From assembly GCF_900108295.1 (NCBI RefSeq), contig NZ_FNWK01000002.1, positions 1 through 64,000 of the forward strand: a stretch of DNA of 64,000 bases, written 5' to 3'. This DNA comes from Sphingopyxis sp. YR583. Its GTDB lineage: Bacteria > Pseudomonadota > Alphaproteobacteria > Sphingomonadales > Sphingomonadaceae. Below, one piece after another: positions 9,728-18,908 of this stretch (the first letter of the stretch is position 1; each line of letters begins with the position of its first letter). Under the pieces are notes generated by a model. The model had not been told where the DNA came from. It did no database searches and saw only the letters and a program-made list of their open reading frames with translations. A program made the position numbers and the translations under genes.

Positions 9728-9925
9728 CGCTGGCTTGACCTTGCGCCGCTACAAACTTTTTGCAGCCTGGTTTTCTCAGTTCGCGATCGCCTCCAGTTAT
9801 GACGCGTTCGCTGCGACGTCTGAAGGCTCAAGCCGCGTCCGCAGCGAATTCTCCGGGGTGATGACAGGCACGGCGCTACCGCGATACAGGCGCGGCGAAG
9901 AAACGGCGACGGCGTCGGAACTTGG

Positions 9926-10945
9926 TCACCAGAAGCCGGCCGATCCCTTTTGGCGCAAGATCCTGTTCGCTTGGACTGCCGGCCAGATATTGAGGATCGT
10001 CGCGACGAGAGAGAAGGGCACCCGCGTCAAGGCTTTCCGGAAGCCGATTCCTTTGAGGTTGTGAAGCCGCCAGGTCAGAATACGCGGCGGCAGGGCCCAT
10101 CGACGTCCGGCAACGCGGCTTTCGACAAGGCGTCCGACCCACTCGGGATCGGCTTCGTTCCGGTCGCGGATCGACGCGCCTGCATTCTCCTTATAGCCTC
10201 CCGCCCACAGGAATTCGCAGATCCAGCCGTTTATGACCGTCCCGACTGCCATCCGCCGTTCATGGCGAAAAAAACCGGAAACGGAATGCGCCTCGAAATA
10301 ATGGGTTGGATGCGCGATCTGGGCGACAACCTCCGGGCGTGCAGGATGTGAGAAGCCGTCGGTATGGATGAACGCGGTCAGCAATCCGTCTTCGCCCGGA
10401 GTTGGAACGGGGAGCCAGATCTTGCGCAATGCCGCCATATGCGCGGCATACAGCGAACCATTGATTGCGTGCGGTGCTACCGACTGCCGCGACACGATAA
10501 GCGAGAAGCGATCGATCAGCGTTTTGTGCGTCTTTCTTGCAATATCCTTGATGGGATGACCCGAGACAGCGAGAAGTTCCGGATCCCCGAGCAAGGTTTC
10601 GACAAGCAACTTCAGGACGCCAGCATCGATAAGTTCAATGTCGGCGTCGAGGAAAAGAGCGACGTTGACGTCATTATCGACAAGGTCGTGCACCGTAACG
10701 TTCCAGGAGCGGGCCTTTCCGCCCAGCGGGGTTTCATGGACCAGGGGTCTAGCCGCATGGTCGCGGAAAGCCGTGTTGAGGGCGGCTCGTGCCACTCCTG
10801 GAGTATTGTCGGTGCAGGCATTTGCCAAAATAACAATCTGGAACGCGTAAGGCTGGGCAAGTAAAGACTGGCGGGCCAGCTGCGCGATCAGCGGACCGAT
10901 TGACGCCTCTTCATTTCTCGCAATCACGCAAATTGCGATCTTCAC
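9926..10945 (-). CDS. GT2-family glycosyltransferase, last gene of the export operon
   Basis: A 339-residue protein from GTG 10945. It begins MKIAICVIARNEEASIGPLI, followed by NACTDNTPGVA, LGGKARSWN and the DxD-type FLDADIEL, all standard GT-A family 2 features. The C-terminal part has HERRMAVG and a basic tail with a weak hydrophobic segment. It lies 73 bp downstream of the BY-kinase gene on the same strand, so it is probably co-transcribed with the export genes. Substrate unknown. Confidence 0.8.
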   Translation of the reverse strand: MKIAICVIARNEEASIGPLIAQLARQSLLAQPYAFQIVILANACTDNTPGVARAALNTAFRDHAARPLVHETPLGGKARSWNVTVHDLVDNDVNVALFLDADIELIDAGVLKLLVETLLGDPELLAVSGHPIKDIARKTHKTLIDRFSLIVSRQSVAPHAINGSLYAAHMAALRKIWLPVPTPGEDGLLTAFIHTDGFSHPARPEVVAQIAHPTHYFEAHSVSGFFRHERRMAVGTVINGWICEFLWAGGYKENAGASIRDRNEADPEWVGRLVESRVAGRRWALPPRILTWRLHNLKGIGFRKALTRVPFSLVATILNIWPAVQANRILRQKGSAGFW

Positions 10946-11018
10946 GCTACAGTCTCCGTAGGGGCCGACGCTTCGGTACCCCGGGGTCGAAATTGCGGCA
11001 CGCTAAATCTCTTTGCCG

Positions 11019-11819
11019 TTACGCGTCCGGGTCACTTCGTGCATAATATTTGCCATAGTCGGGTCCGCCATAACCATAACCATAGCTGTCACCAAGGCCG
11101 CCGCGATAGCGGTTGAGGATCGAGCCGATGCAAGGCGTCGGATAGAGCATGCTCATGACATCCTGCACGTGGCGCCGCGTCGTTTTGCCCGAATCCACGA
11201 CAAGGACGAAGGCGTCCAACTGGGCGAGGCTAATCATTGCGTCGTCGTTCGCGAACGCGGGCGGAAGGTCGAACAAAATGACCGACGCTTCGCTGCGGTT
11301 ACGCAAGGTGTCGATCATCTGGGCGAAACGCTCCCCGGCGAGCAATTCCGCCGTATTTCGCGTGCGCCGAACCGTGGGGAATACCGCGAGCTTCGTGCCC
11401 TCGATCCGGTGCCCCACTTCGCGAAGGTCCTCGACGGCCCCCTCTAGGTAACTCTCGATGCCGCGGTCCGGCACGAGCCCGATCTCGTCGGCAAGCGAGG
11501 CGCGGCGGATATCCAGGTCGACGAGGAACAGCGGCTCTTCGATGACCCGCGCAAGCGAACTTGCAAGATTCATCGACAAAAAGGATTTGCCTGCCGCCGG
11601 CGTAGCCGAGGTGATCCCGATGAGCCGATGGCCTTCTTCCTTGAGCTTCTTCGCAAAACTCGTTCGCAGGAGATTGAACGGGCGCGCGCGCGCGTCCCGA
11701 TTGTCGAAGCCCACGATCCGATGCTTTTTGATTGCGGTCAGCGGCGGCGCGAATGAAGCGAGGGCGGAAAGCGTCAGCAGCTGCTGGTCTCTCGAGAGGG
11801 GCATATCGGCATCAGCCAT
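11019..11819 (-). CDS. BY-kinase / CpsD-CapB-type tyrosine kinase (cytoplasmic half of a split Wzc)
   Basis: A 266-residue cytosolic ATPase with Walker A ATPAAGKS, Walker A' FLVDLDIRRASL, and Walker B VILFDLPPA. The C-terminus carries a tyrosine cluster (SYGYGYGGPDYGKYY, about residues 245-259), the usual autophosphorylation site of bacterial tyrosine kinases in capsule/EPS export. The transmembrane partner is the separate Wzz-like gene 24 bp upstream, the same split layout as sphingan SpsC/SpsE. It would control polymer length and export by cycling phosphorylation and oligomerisation. Confidence 0.88.
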   Translation of the reverse strand: MADADMPLSRDQQLLTLSALASFAPPLTAIKKHRIVGFDNRDARARPFNLLRTSFAKKLKEEGHRLIGITSATPAAGKSFLSMNLASSLARVIEEPLFLVDLDIRRASLADEIGLVPDRGIESYLEGAVEDLREVGHRIEGTKLAVFPTVRRTRNTAELLAGERFAQMIDTLRNRSEASVILFDLPPAFANDDAMISLAQLDAFVLVVDSGKTTRRHVQDVMSMLYPTPCIGSILNRYRGGLGDSYGYGYGGPDYGKYYARSDPDA

Positions 11820-11843
11820 CGGTCCACCTTAATGATATGGAAG

Positions 11844-13289
11844 TCAACGATTGCCGCGTAGCGGCAGGAAGCGGCGCCATCCCGCGCGCCGGACGGGCAG
11901 GCTGTCGACCAGAGGAATGATGCCAAGCGGAGGGGCGCCTAAAATCGCCTTCAAAGTGGAAGGGTCGCGTATCGGCCGGAGGAAGAATTCGACAGCGATT
12001 GCAAGGATGAAACCGAGCCCGAGACCGCCGGCCAAGCCCAGCGCCGCGATAATGAGGCGGTTGGGCCAGCTTGGCTGGTCGGGGATCACCGGCGGTTCGA
12101 CAACCGACAGCCGTTCCGACATCTGCTCGTCTTCCGCCCGCACCCCGGCGCGCGCGCCCATGAGCTGGTTTTGCACCTGCTCATATTGCGCATTTACGGC
12201 TGTGAGCCTCTGCTGGAGCTCCCCGAGCTGCTGCTGCACAAGCGGCGCGCGGGCTTGCGCCGCGAGACGCGAGCTTACCTGTGCGGTCTCGCCCGCCTTC
12301 GCGCTGCGAAGCGCTGCGATCTGGGCGTTGTTGAAGGCGATCTGCTCGTCGAGGGTTTGGAGCGGCAGTTTCTCGCTATTGTCCTTGGCCAACCGCTTGG
12401 CTTCGGCGAGCGCCTGTTTTGCCATCACCACATCGGGATGGGTTTCGGCATAGACGGCCCGGGCGCTGGCGAGCCGCTGTTCCGCCGCGGCAACGATCGG
12501 ATCGCGCTGGTCGCTTGTCTGTGCGAGATTACGCTGCTGGATCAGCAGCTGATTATCACGCTGGATTGCGGCAATCTGGACATCGTAGCTGCCCGTACCG
12601 CCTCCCATGATCATCCCGCCCCCTGCAAGAATATTGCCGTTGCGGGCGTTGATCTGCGCGATCTGGGATTGGAGGGCGGCAATCTGGGTTTCCAGCCCTG
12701 CCGACTGATCGCTCAGAAACTGGACAGTGTTGGTGGCCTGTTCGGCGTTGCCCCGGGCGTCGAGCTGGAGCACACGGTCCATAAGGTCCTGGGCGACGGC
12801 CTGCGTCTGCTCGGGACTTGAATACTCAAATGCAAGCTCGAACGCTATCGCCCGGTTCTCCGTGCCCCCGCCAGGCATGCTCGTTTCCGACGGCGTCAGG
12901 GTGATCGCGGAACGCATGTCGGTGAGGATTTCGGAGAGCGGCGTACGCTTGCGTTCACTGGCGTAGAGTCCATGCCGTTCGATCAGTTGAACCAAATCGG
13001 GCCGGGCAGTAATCTGCTGCCGGATAGCAGCGACGCGTCGTTCGATCATGGTCCCGGGATCCAGCCCGATTACTTCCTTTGGAAGCTGGGGCGACTCCAC
13101 GAGCATGATAGCGTTGGCCCGATAAGTTGGCGGGATCAGGATGATCGCCGCGATGGCAGCGACGATCCCGACAAGCGTCGGAATGATGATCCACCAGCGA
13201 CGCTGCGAAATAACAATGGGCAGTTGCTGGAGAAAGCTGCCACCGGATTCATCGTCATCAAACGCTGCATCGAAATTGCCGTCGTCCAC
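11844..13289 (-). CDS. Wzz/GNVR-domain polysaccharide chain-length and export protein
   Basis: A 481-residue protein starting at GTG 13289 that overlaps the preceding TAG by one base (TAGTG). It has a first membrane helix at about 34-56, a Wzz domain after it, a long coiled-coil periplasmic stretch (about 170-375, with many QAQIAAL-type heptads), and a proline-rich PVIPDQPSWPNRL before the second membrane helix (about 428-450). This is the polysaccharide co-polymerase family. It lacks the cytoplasmic kinase domain, which is encoded next door. It determines chain length and links inner-membrane synthesis to the OPX exporter. Confidence 0.87.
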   Translation of the reverse strand: MDDGNFDAAFDDDESGGSFLQQLPIVISQRRWWIIIPTLVGIVAAIAAIILIPPTYRANAIMLVESPQLPKEVIGLDPGTMIERRVAAIRQQITARPDLVQLIERHGLYASERKRTPLSEILTDMRSAITLTPSETSMPGGGTENRAIAFELAFEYSSPEQTQAVAQDLMDRVLQLDARGNAEQATNTVQFLSDQSAGLETQIAALQSQIAQINARNGNILAGGGMIMGGGTGSYDVQIAAIQRDNQLLIQQRNLAQTSDQRDPIVAAAEQRLASARAVYAETHPDVVMAKQALAEAKRLAKDNSEKLPLQTLDEQIAFNNAQIAALRSAKAGETAQVSSRLAAQARAPLVQQQLGELQQRLTAVNAQYEQVQNQLMGARAGVRAEDEQMSERLSVVEPPVIPDQPSWPNRLIIAALGLAGGLGLGFILAIAVEFFLRPIRDPSTLKAILGAPPLGIIPLVDSLPVRRAGWRRFLPLRGNR

Positions 13290-14500
13290 TAGCGCCGCTT
13301 TCCAAATTTCATTGTCAAACCGACCATCAGCGAATAATTCGCACTGCGTCGCTGCGTGTCGTCGAAGATCTTCGAATAACCCGGCGTCACCGTGAATGCC
13401 AGCCGATCGTTGAGATCGCGTGCATAGGTCGCCGAAACGCCGATGAAATCCGTCACGCGGACGACAGGCAGGCCGGCGCCGTCCTGGTTTGTGCGGCCGT
13501 ATCTTGCCGACACGGACAAGCGATCGATCCGGCTCAACTGCGCATTATAATTCAGCGAAGCCGTCGTCACGGTTGATACGCCGCCAAGCGCGGTCGGCTG
13601 GGCGCTTCGTCCTCCCGACAGGCAAAGCGTCCGGTTCGGGCCGCGATCGCAAAGGCCGACGCTGCCCGCGAAGGACACCAAATTGCTGCGATCGCCGCCG
13701 CCGACATCGGTGCGGACGTAGGATATGCCCGCATCGGCGACAACGCTGAGGCGATTGGTGAGCTGCTGCTGGATTCCAACGCGCGGCGAGACGATCATGC
13801 TGTCGCCGGTTCGCCGGCTCAGATAATCGACAAATCCAAGCTGCGTATCGAAAGTAACTGTCGTTCGCTGCGTGAGCTGGCGGCGATAGCCGGCATGGCT
13901 CGAGACGCTTCGATAATCAAAGCCCGCACCTTCGTCGATATATGTCCCGTTGAGCTCGATCCCGGCATCGAGCGAACTGCGTTCGTTCAGGACATGCGAG
14001 AGCCCGAAGCTCGTGCTGAGCGACGTAATGCGCGCGCGCGTTCCTGCGAGCGTCGTATCGATGATCGGCACCGTTGGCGGAAGAAGCGGGCCCGGACCTT
14101 GCGATCCTCCGCCGCTTTCGAAGATCAGGCCATCCTGGATAGCCGATCGCAAACGCTGTGCCGAGGCTGAAACCCGCACCGTGTTGCGCTCGTCGAGCCT
14201 TCGTTCGGTGGCGGCTTCGATACGTGCCGACACGTCGTTGCCGTAGAATTTGCTATATTGTGTAAAGCGAAGATTCCCGTTGATACGGGTCTCGCCAAGC
14301 TCGTCTTCGACAACCACATATGGCGCAATATCGACATTCGCCGATACCGCAGTCTTGCCGTCTGCATAGAGGAACGGGTTGGTGGAGACACCGCCTCCCA
14401 CGGAAACGTCGACGCCAATCTGAGGCTCATATTGAGCGTAGGCCATCGGTGAGCAGCAGGCATATGCTGCCAGCACGATGGAAGAGGCAATCTTCCTCAC
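13289..14500 (-). CDS. outer-membrane beta-barrel protein of the EPS export operon
   Basis: A 403-residue protein from GTG 14500, with a GGGGGGAG ribosome site 8 bases upstream. It has a signal peptide (about 1-22, ending AYAQ) and then amphipathic alternating strands with many Thr/Arg/Gln residues. It ends in an aromatic/basic beta-strand (SLMVGLTMKFGKRR), typical of outer-membrane barrels. It sits between the OPX gene and the chain-length gene. Comparable barrel proteins occur in sphingan and Methylobacillus-type EPS loci. Its exact function, porin-like exit channel or assembly factor, is not known to me. Confidence 0.7.
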   Translation of the reverse strand: MRKIASSIVLAAYACCSPMAYAQYEPQIGVDVSVGGGVSTNPFLYADGKTAVSANVDIAPYVVVEDELGETRINGNLRFTQYSKFYGNDVSARIEAATERRLDERNTVRVSASAQRLRSAIQDGLIFESGGGSQGPGPLLPPTVPIIDTTLAGTRARITSLSTSFGLSHVLNERSSLDAGIELNGTYIDEGAGFDYRSVSSHAGYRRQLTQRTTVTFDTQLGFVDYLSRRTGDSMIVSPRVGIQQQLTNRLSVVADAGISYVRTDVGGGDRSNLVSFAGSVGLCDRGPNRTLCLSGGRSAQPTALGGVSTVTTASLNYNAQLSRIDRLSVSARYGRTNQDGAGLPVVRVTDFIGVSATYARDLNDRLAFTVTPGYSKIFDDTQRRSANYSLMVGLTMKFGKRR

Positions 14501-14521
14501 AACCTAACTCCCCCCGTTCGA

Positions 14522-15169
14522 TCAGCGTACGATAACCGTATCGCCTGGTTCGATTAGCAAAATATTTCCGTTGGCAACGTCTTTCGCATCGGTGCCGGCT
14601 TTGAAAAGCGGAGCGAGGCGAGCGTTCAGCGTTCGTAGCTGGTCGCCCGACTTGCGAATAATGAGGACATTGTCGAGGTTCGCGAACTCGGCCGGTCCGC
14701 CCGCCATACTGAGCGCCTCGAGCACGTTCACATAGCGGCCGGGCGAGAAGGTGCCCGGCGCCTTGACCCGTCCCATCACGGAAAATTGCATTCCTGCGGG
14801 AACGAGAACCGATACGGTCACCTGCGGGACCGCGCCCACATATTGCGCGCTCAGTCCGCTGGTGATGAGCGCTTCGACTTCCTTGGGAAGAAATCCCTGA
14901 ACCTTGATCTGGCCGACCAGCGGAAACGCCATGGTCCCGTCGGGAAGGACCTTCACCTTGCGCTGAAGTCGCTCCTCACCCCAGACATAGATCTCAAGTT
15001 CATCGCCGGCGTTGATGCGATAAGTCGACGCGGCCGTGCTCACCTGCGCGGCGGTCGCAGCGATTGCGGGCTTGGGCGCGGGGACGGGCGCTTCAGCCGA
15101 CTGAGCCTGCGCGGCGGACGCGACAACAGCCAAAGATGCGACCACGACGGATAGCCAATTTTTGATCAT
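14522..15169 (-). CDS. polysaccharide export protein (OPX/Wza family)
   Basis: A 215-residue periplasmic/outer-membrane protein with a signal peptide (about 1-22, cleaving after AQA). The Poly_export domain starts at YRINAGDELEIYVWGEERLQ, and an SLBB-like segment follows (VMGRVKAPGTFSPGRYVNVLEALSMAGG). No lipobox cysteine is visible, unlike Wza of E. coli, and the protein is short. It heads the five-gene export operon; GAGAGAC precedes the ATG. It would form the outer-membrane/periplasmic exit for the polymer. Confidence 0.88.
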   Translation of the reverse strand: MIKNWLSVVVASLAVVASAAQAQSAEAPVPAPKPAIAATAAQVSTAASTYRINAGDELEIYVWGEERLQRKVKVLPDGTMAFPLVGQIKVQGFLPKEVEALITSGLSAQYVGAVPQVTVSVLVPAGMQFSVMGRVKAPGTFSPGRYVNVLEALSMAGGPAEFANLDNVLIIRKSGDQLRTLNARLAPLFKAGTDAKDVANGNILLIEPGDTVIVR

Positions 15170-15267
15170 GCAATGTCTCTCAGTTCAGCGGTCGACAGGT
15201 TAACACAATATACTATAAAATCTGCTAAGGCCTTTGGCTACCGCGTTAACCCTAGGAATCGTGGCTC
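15170..15267. promoter_or_regulatory. AT-rich divergent promoter region between the export operon and the TPR lipoprotein gene
   Basis: This 98-bp gap separates two divergent transcription units and holds an AT-rich core (AATATACTATAAAAT around 15207-15221). It offers TATAAA/TATAGT-like -10 hexamers on both strands. No clear -35 box or operator was identified, so the promoter call is by context and composition. Confidence 0.4.
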
Positions 15268-16845
15268 TTGATGCATCGTTTCAATACAGTACCACCTGTT
15301 TCTCGCGGCATAATCTTTACATTTGCTTTAGGCATGGCCGCCACGCTCGCGGCCTGCGGTCAGTCAGAAGCGGCCGCCGCGAAAGATGCCGCGGAGGCGC
15401 AGTCCCTGCTCGACCAGCGCCGCTTTGCCGAGGCCCGCCTGGCGATAAAGGAAGCGATCGCGACACGCGATGACGAACCGGAATTCCATATCCTTCGAGG
15501 ACGGATCGAGCTCGCCGCGGGTTCGGTCTCTGGCGCCTATGACGCATATAGCGACGCCATATCGCTCGATCCGGCAAACAGGGAAGCGCTCCAGGCTGTT
15601 TCGCAATTGGGCCTGCAAACAGGCCATTTTCGCGAGTCGCTGCAGGCCACCGACGCCATCTTGTCGCTTGCTCCCGATGAGCCGAATGCCCTTCTTGTGC
15701 GCGGCCTTCACGCTGTCATTCGCAGTCGTTTCGATGAGGCGGACGCATTTGCCGACAGAATATTGAAGCAGGATGCCAGCAACGAAGGCGGTGTCATTCT
15801 GAAAGCGCGGGTCGCGGTGCGCAAGGGCGCGCCTCAACGCGCGCTCGAGGTTCTTCAAGGCTACGGAACCTTGAAACCCAACACCCTCGGCGTCGTCATG
15901 ACCCGGCTCGAAATTTATCGGGTGATACGCGATGCGGCAGGGATGAGAGCCCAATTTTCTCTTTTGCGCAATCTTGCGCCCGAAAATCGCGAAATAAAGA
16001 TGGATGAGGCAAATTTCGCGTTCAAGGACGGGCGACCGGCCGACGCCAATTCCGTGATGATTGCATTGCTGGCCGACCCGAAGTTGCCCGAAGAGCAGAT
16101 ACCTCTGATTCTGGCAATCTGGCGAGAATATGCGGCTGCAGGCCCCGGCGATGCAGGCCTCGCAAAAGTGGCGTCGACCGGGACCCCGGCGGCGCGTCTC
16201 GCGGCGGCCGAGTTTCTGGTGGACCGGCAGCGCTTAGCTGGCGCGCGCAGCCTGCTCGATGGCCTTCCTCAGGGGCAGCGGCAAGCGGTCGACGCCGCGA
16301 TCGAGCTTCGCGAAGGGCGGATGCGCGAGGCATTGAGCGCAGCCGACGAAGTCCTTCGCAGCGATGAAACACATTGTCTGGCGCTAACCGTTCAAGCGGA
16401 AAGCCTCCTGAAACGAAAAGATTTTCCGGGCGCGCTTCGCGCTGCGCAAGTGGCTGTGAGCCAGTGCCCGGGGCAGACGAGGGCCTGGGGACTGGCTGCC
16501 GATGCTTACGCCGGTCGCGAGGACATGGAAAATGCACGGCGTATGTGGCGGCAAGGCGTTCGCGCCAACTCGCAGGATTCGTCAATGTCGAAGTCCTATG
16601 TCGAGTGGCTGCTAGTGCACCGCCAGGAACGAGAGGCGCTTGCCGTCGCTCGCCGGCTTACCCACGAAGCGCCGGCGCTCCTTGGTGGATGGCAGCTTTA
16701 CCGCAACATCTGCCTTCGCCTGCAGCAAGATTGTGCGCGAGCGGCCCAGGCTGGCTTCGAAAACGCGTCAACGCTTTACGGGATCGATCTTTTGCCGGGC
16801 CAGGCACCTCCCAATGGGCTTTTTGGCAGGATAATAACGCGGTGA
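15268..16845 (+). CDS. tetratricopeptide-repeat lipoprotein of the EPS locus
   Basis: A 525-residue protein with a lipoprotein signal (hydrophobic 15-28, lipobox LAAC). Successive TPR helix pairs follow, recognisable at ARLAIKEAIATRDDEPEFHI, AYDAYSDAISLDPANREALQ, and further repeats to about residue 500. TPR lipoproteins are regular members of exosortase/EPS loci and are thought to scaffold envelope complexes. It overlaps the next glycosyltransferase gene by 4 bp (GTGA). No enzymatic function is suggested. Confidence 0.75.
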   Translation: MMHRFNTVPPVSRGIIFTFALGMAATLAACGQSEAAAAKDAAEAQSLLDQRRFAEARLAIKEAIATRDDEPEFHILRGRIELAAGSVSGAYDAYSDAISLDPANREALQAVSQLGLQTGHFRESLQATDAILSLAPDEPNALLVRGLHAVIRSRFDEADAFADRILKQDASNEGGVILKARVAVRKGAPQRALEVLQGYGTLKPNTLGVVMTRLEIYRVIRDAAGMRAQFSLLRNLAPENREIKMDEANFAFKDGRPADANSVMIALLADPKLPEEQIPLILAIWREYAAAGPGDAGLAKVASTGTPAARLAAAEFLVDRQRLAGARSLLDGLPQGQRQAVDAAIELREGRMREALSAADEVLRSDETHCLALTVQAESLLKRKDFPGALRAAQVAVSQCPGQTRAWGLAADAYAGREDMENARRMWRQGVRANSQDSSMSKSYVEWLLVHRQEREALAVARRLTHEAPALLGGWQLYRNICLRLQQDCARAAQAGFENASTLYGIDLLPGQAPPNGLFGRIITR

Positions 16846-17639
16846 CCGTCGTCTATGGACCACAATGCGAGTTCCTCGGAATTCGGTTCGATCGCCTGGA
16901 CCCGCCGGCGGCGGCGGCAGAGGTCCTGTCGCTCTCCACCCGTAGCGATTTCTCTTATGTCGTGACGCCCAATGTCGATCATATCGTCCAGTTGAGCAGC
17001 AAGGACGATCCCGTGCTGACGATGAGTTATCGCGACGCTGCGCTGCGCCTCTGCGACAGCCGGATATCGTCGCGCCTCGCGTATCTGTCCGGAATAGACC
17101 TTCCGGTCGTGACAGGAAGCGATCTGACGGCGGATCTGCTGGGCCAATGGCTCACGCGCGAAAAGCTGGTGGTCGTCGGCGGCGATGCAAAGCTCCACCA
17201 CGCACTCAGGTTGCGCTATCCGCTATTTCACTGGCAATTTTATCAACCCCCGATGGGGGTGCGCCACGACGCGAAGGCGCGCATGGAGATAGCGCAATTT
17301 GTTGAGGATGCCGCCGCGGATGTCGTCTTCTTCGCCATCGGTGCGCCGCAAAGCGAAATTGTTTGCGCCGAAATATTGGCGCGGGGCCAGGCCCGGGGCG
17401 TTGCGCTGTGCATCGGGGCTTCACTTGAATTCCTGACCGGCGCGAAAACGCGAGCGCCGCGCTGGATGCAGCGTGCGGGCTTGGAATGGCTGTTCAGGCT
17501 CGGCACCGAGCCGCGGCGTCTGTGGCGCCGCTACCTCGTCGAAGGGCCGAAGATATTCGGCATCTGGCGGCGGTGGCGCAAGCTCAACGCTGCTCTCCCT
17601 CGCGCTTCGTCCGGTTCCAGTGTGTCTGGCTGCGAGTAA
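16842..17639 (+). CDS. WecG/TagA/CpsF-family glycosyltransferase (GT26)
   Basis: GTG 16842 overlaps the TPR stop, giving 265 residues. Family motifs are VVTPNVDHIVQLS (TPN-D loop near residue 39), DLPVVTGSDL, and FFAIGAPQSEIVCAEI with GASLEFLTGAKTRAPRWMQ toward the C-terminus. In the related sphingan pathway a GT26 enzyme (SpsK/GelK) adds glucuronate, so a role in the repeat unit is likely. The start could in principle be further upstream because the frame is open through the TPR gene, but family length supports this one. The 3' end overlaps the convergent gene by 56 bp. Confidence 0.82.
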   Translation: MTVVYGPQCEFLGIRFDRLDPPAAAAEVLSLSTRSDFSYVVTPNVDHIVQLSSKDDPVLTMSYRDAALRLCDSRISSRLAYLSGIDLPVVTGSDLTADLLGQWLTREKLVVVGGDAKLHHALRLRYPLFHWQFYQPPMGVRHDAKARMEIAQFVEDAAADVVFFAIGAPQSEIVCAEILARGQARGVALCIGASLEFLTGAKTRAPRWMQRAGLEWLFRLGTEPRRLWRRYLVEGPKIFGIWRRWRKLNAALPRASSGSSVSGCE

Positions 17640-18765
17640 ATAATCCAAGATAGATCGGAATCTTCCAGACAATATAGAGCGGAACGCGAAGCAGGGCAGC
17701 GAATGGCAACATCGCGCGGCCGTATCTCCACCATGCGACCGTCAGCAGCGTGCAGGCATAGGCGAATGCCGTTCCTGCAAAAATGGCAGGCACCCATGTC
17801 TCCGATATGGCAGCGATGACGACCAGGGCCGCGATGGCGATCGACGAAAGAAGCATCAGGAGCGCGAGCGGCGGGACCATCAGATGCGCGCCGAGCGTCA
17901 TCAGGTTGCGCGATGCTTTCGCAAGCCCGCGCAAGAACAGGGGCAAGCCTTGTTTGGCAGCCGTGCGCAAGAACCCATGCTCCCACCGGCTCCGCTGTGC
18001 TCTGCTGCTTTCCAATGAAGCAGGGGCACTCGTTACCAGTGCTTCGTCGTCCATGCCGACCTTGATCCCCTTTTTTGCGAGCCAGAGGCCTAGGCTCAAA
18101 TCTTCGACCACATCGCCCGTCGCGAGCGGAAGGCGCGCGAACAGCGGCCAACTGAACGCCATGCCCGTTCCGAACAACATGGCTCCGCCGCCGAGCCGCA
18201 GGAGGCCGCGGGCGCGTACAAGGTTTTTGATCAACATTGCGAAATTCGAGACCGCGACGAGCGGCGCGGGCTTTTCGGCCGAGACCAGCAGGTTCGCCGA
18301 CTGGACCGGCCGGCCGCTTGCGATCGCTTGCGCTGCAAGTCTCGAGGCGCTGCCATCGCCGAGCCGGCAATCGGCATCGACGATTATAACGGCCGCAGGG
18401 GGATCGTGAGAAAGTGCATCCCGCCCGAAGGCGAGCGCGTAGCCCTTGCCACGGCGATCGGGATCGCTTCGTTCCGCGACCTTTGCGCCCGCCTGCGCGG
18501 CAAGCGCCGCGGTCTCATCGGTGCAATTGTCCGCAACGACCAATGTTTCCGCGCCGGGTGCGGCGCTTTCAAGCGCCAGAACCGTTGCCGCTATTCCGGC
18601 GGCTTCGTTATGAGCGGGGACAAGGATGGCGATCCGCACGGGCGTGGGCTGCGCCCCGCCGGGCTGGCCGCGAAGAGGGCGCAGTCCGAAAAGGATTTCG
18701 GTGCCGAGATATAGGAGAGAAAGGGACAAGGGGAGCGCGATCAGCCACGCAATTAAGACGATCAT
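17584..18765 (-). CDS. membrane GT2-family glycosyltransferase
   Basis: A 393-residue protein with an N-terminal membrane helix (1-24). A GT-A domain follows: VPAHNEAAGIAATV, VADNCTDET, the DxD motif VDADCRLG, the FSWPLF-GDVVEDLSL acceptor-site ED, and QRSRWEHG (QxxRW). Two or three C-terminal membrane segments complete it. The QxxRW motif marks processive or membrane-anchored family 2 enzymes such as cellulose/hyaluronan-type synthases. It is transcribed alone, converging on the GT26 gene. Product unknown. Confidence 0.82.
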   Translation of the reverse strand: MIVLIAWLIALPLSLSLLYLGTEILFGLRPLRGQPGGAQPTPVRIAILVPAHNEAAGIAATVLALESAAPGAETLVVADNCTDETAALAAQAGAKVAERSDPDRRGKGYALAFGRDALSHDPPAAVIIVDADCRLGDGSASRLAAQAIASGRPVQSANLLVSAEKPAPLVAVSNFAMLIKNLVRARGLLRLGGGAMLFGTGMAFSWPLFARLPLATGDVVEDLSLGLWLAKKGIKVGMDDEALVTSAPASLESSRAQRSRWEHGFLRTAAKQGLPLFLRGLAKASRNLMTLGAHLMVPPLALLMLLSSIAIAALVVIAAISETWVPAIFAGTAFAYACTLLTVAWWRYGRAMLPFAALLRVPLYIVWKIPIYLGLFTRSQTHWNRTKREGEQR

Positions 18766-18908
18766 CGCGGTACGCTCTCTGTGCGACGCCGCGGTGCCAG
18801 CAAGACTTCCAGCGGCTCATGTCCCATATTGTCACTCTTCCCAATGCGTGCTTTCAAACAGCTGATAGTCAGTTTAGACGCAAACAGGCAATCAGGGGTT
18901 AAGCATCT

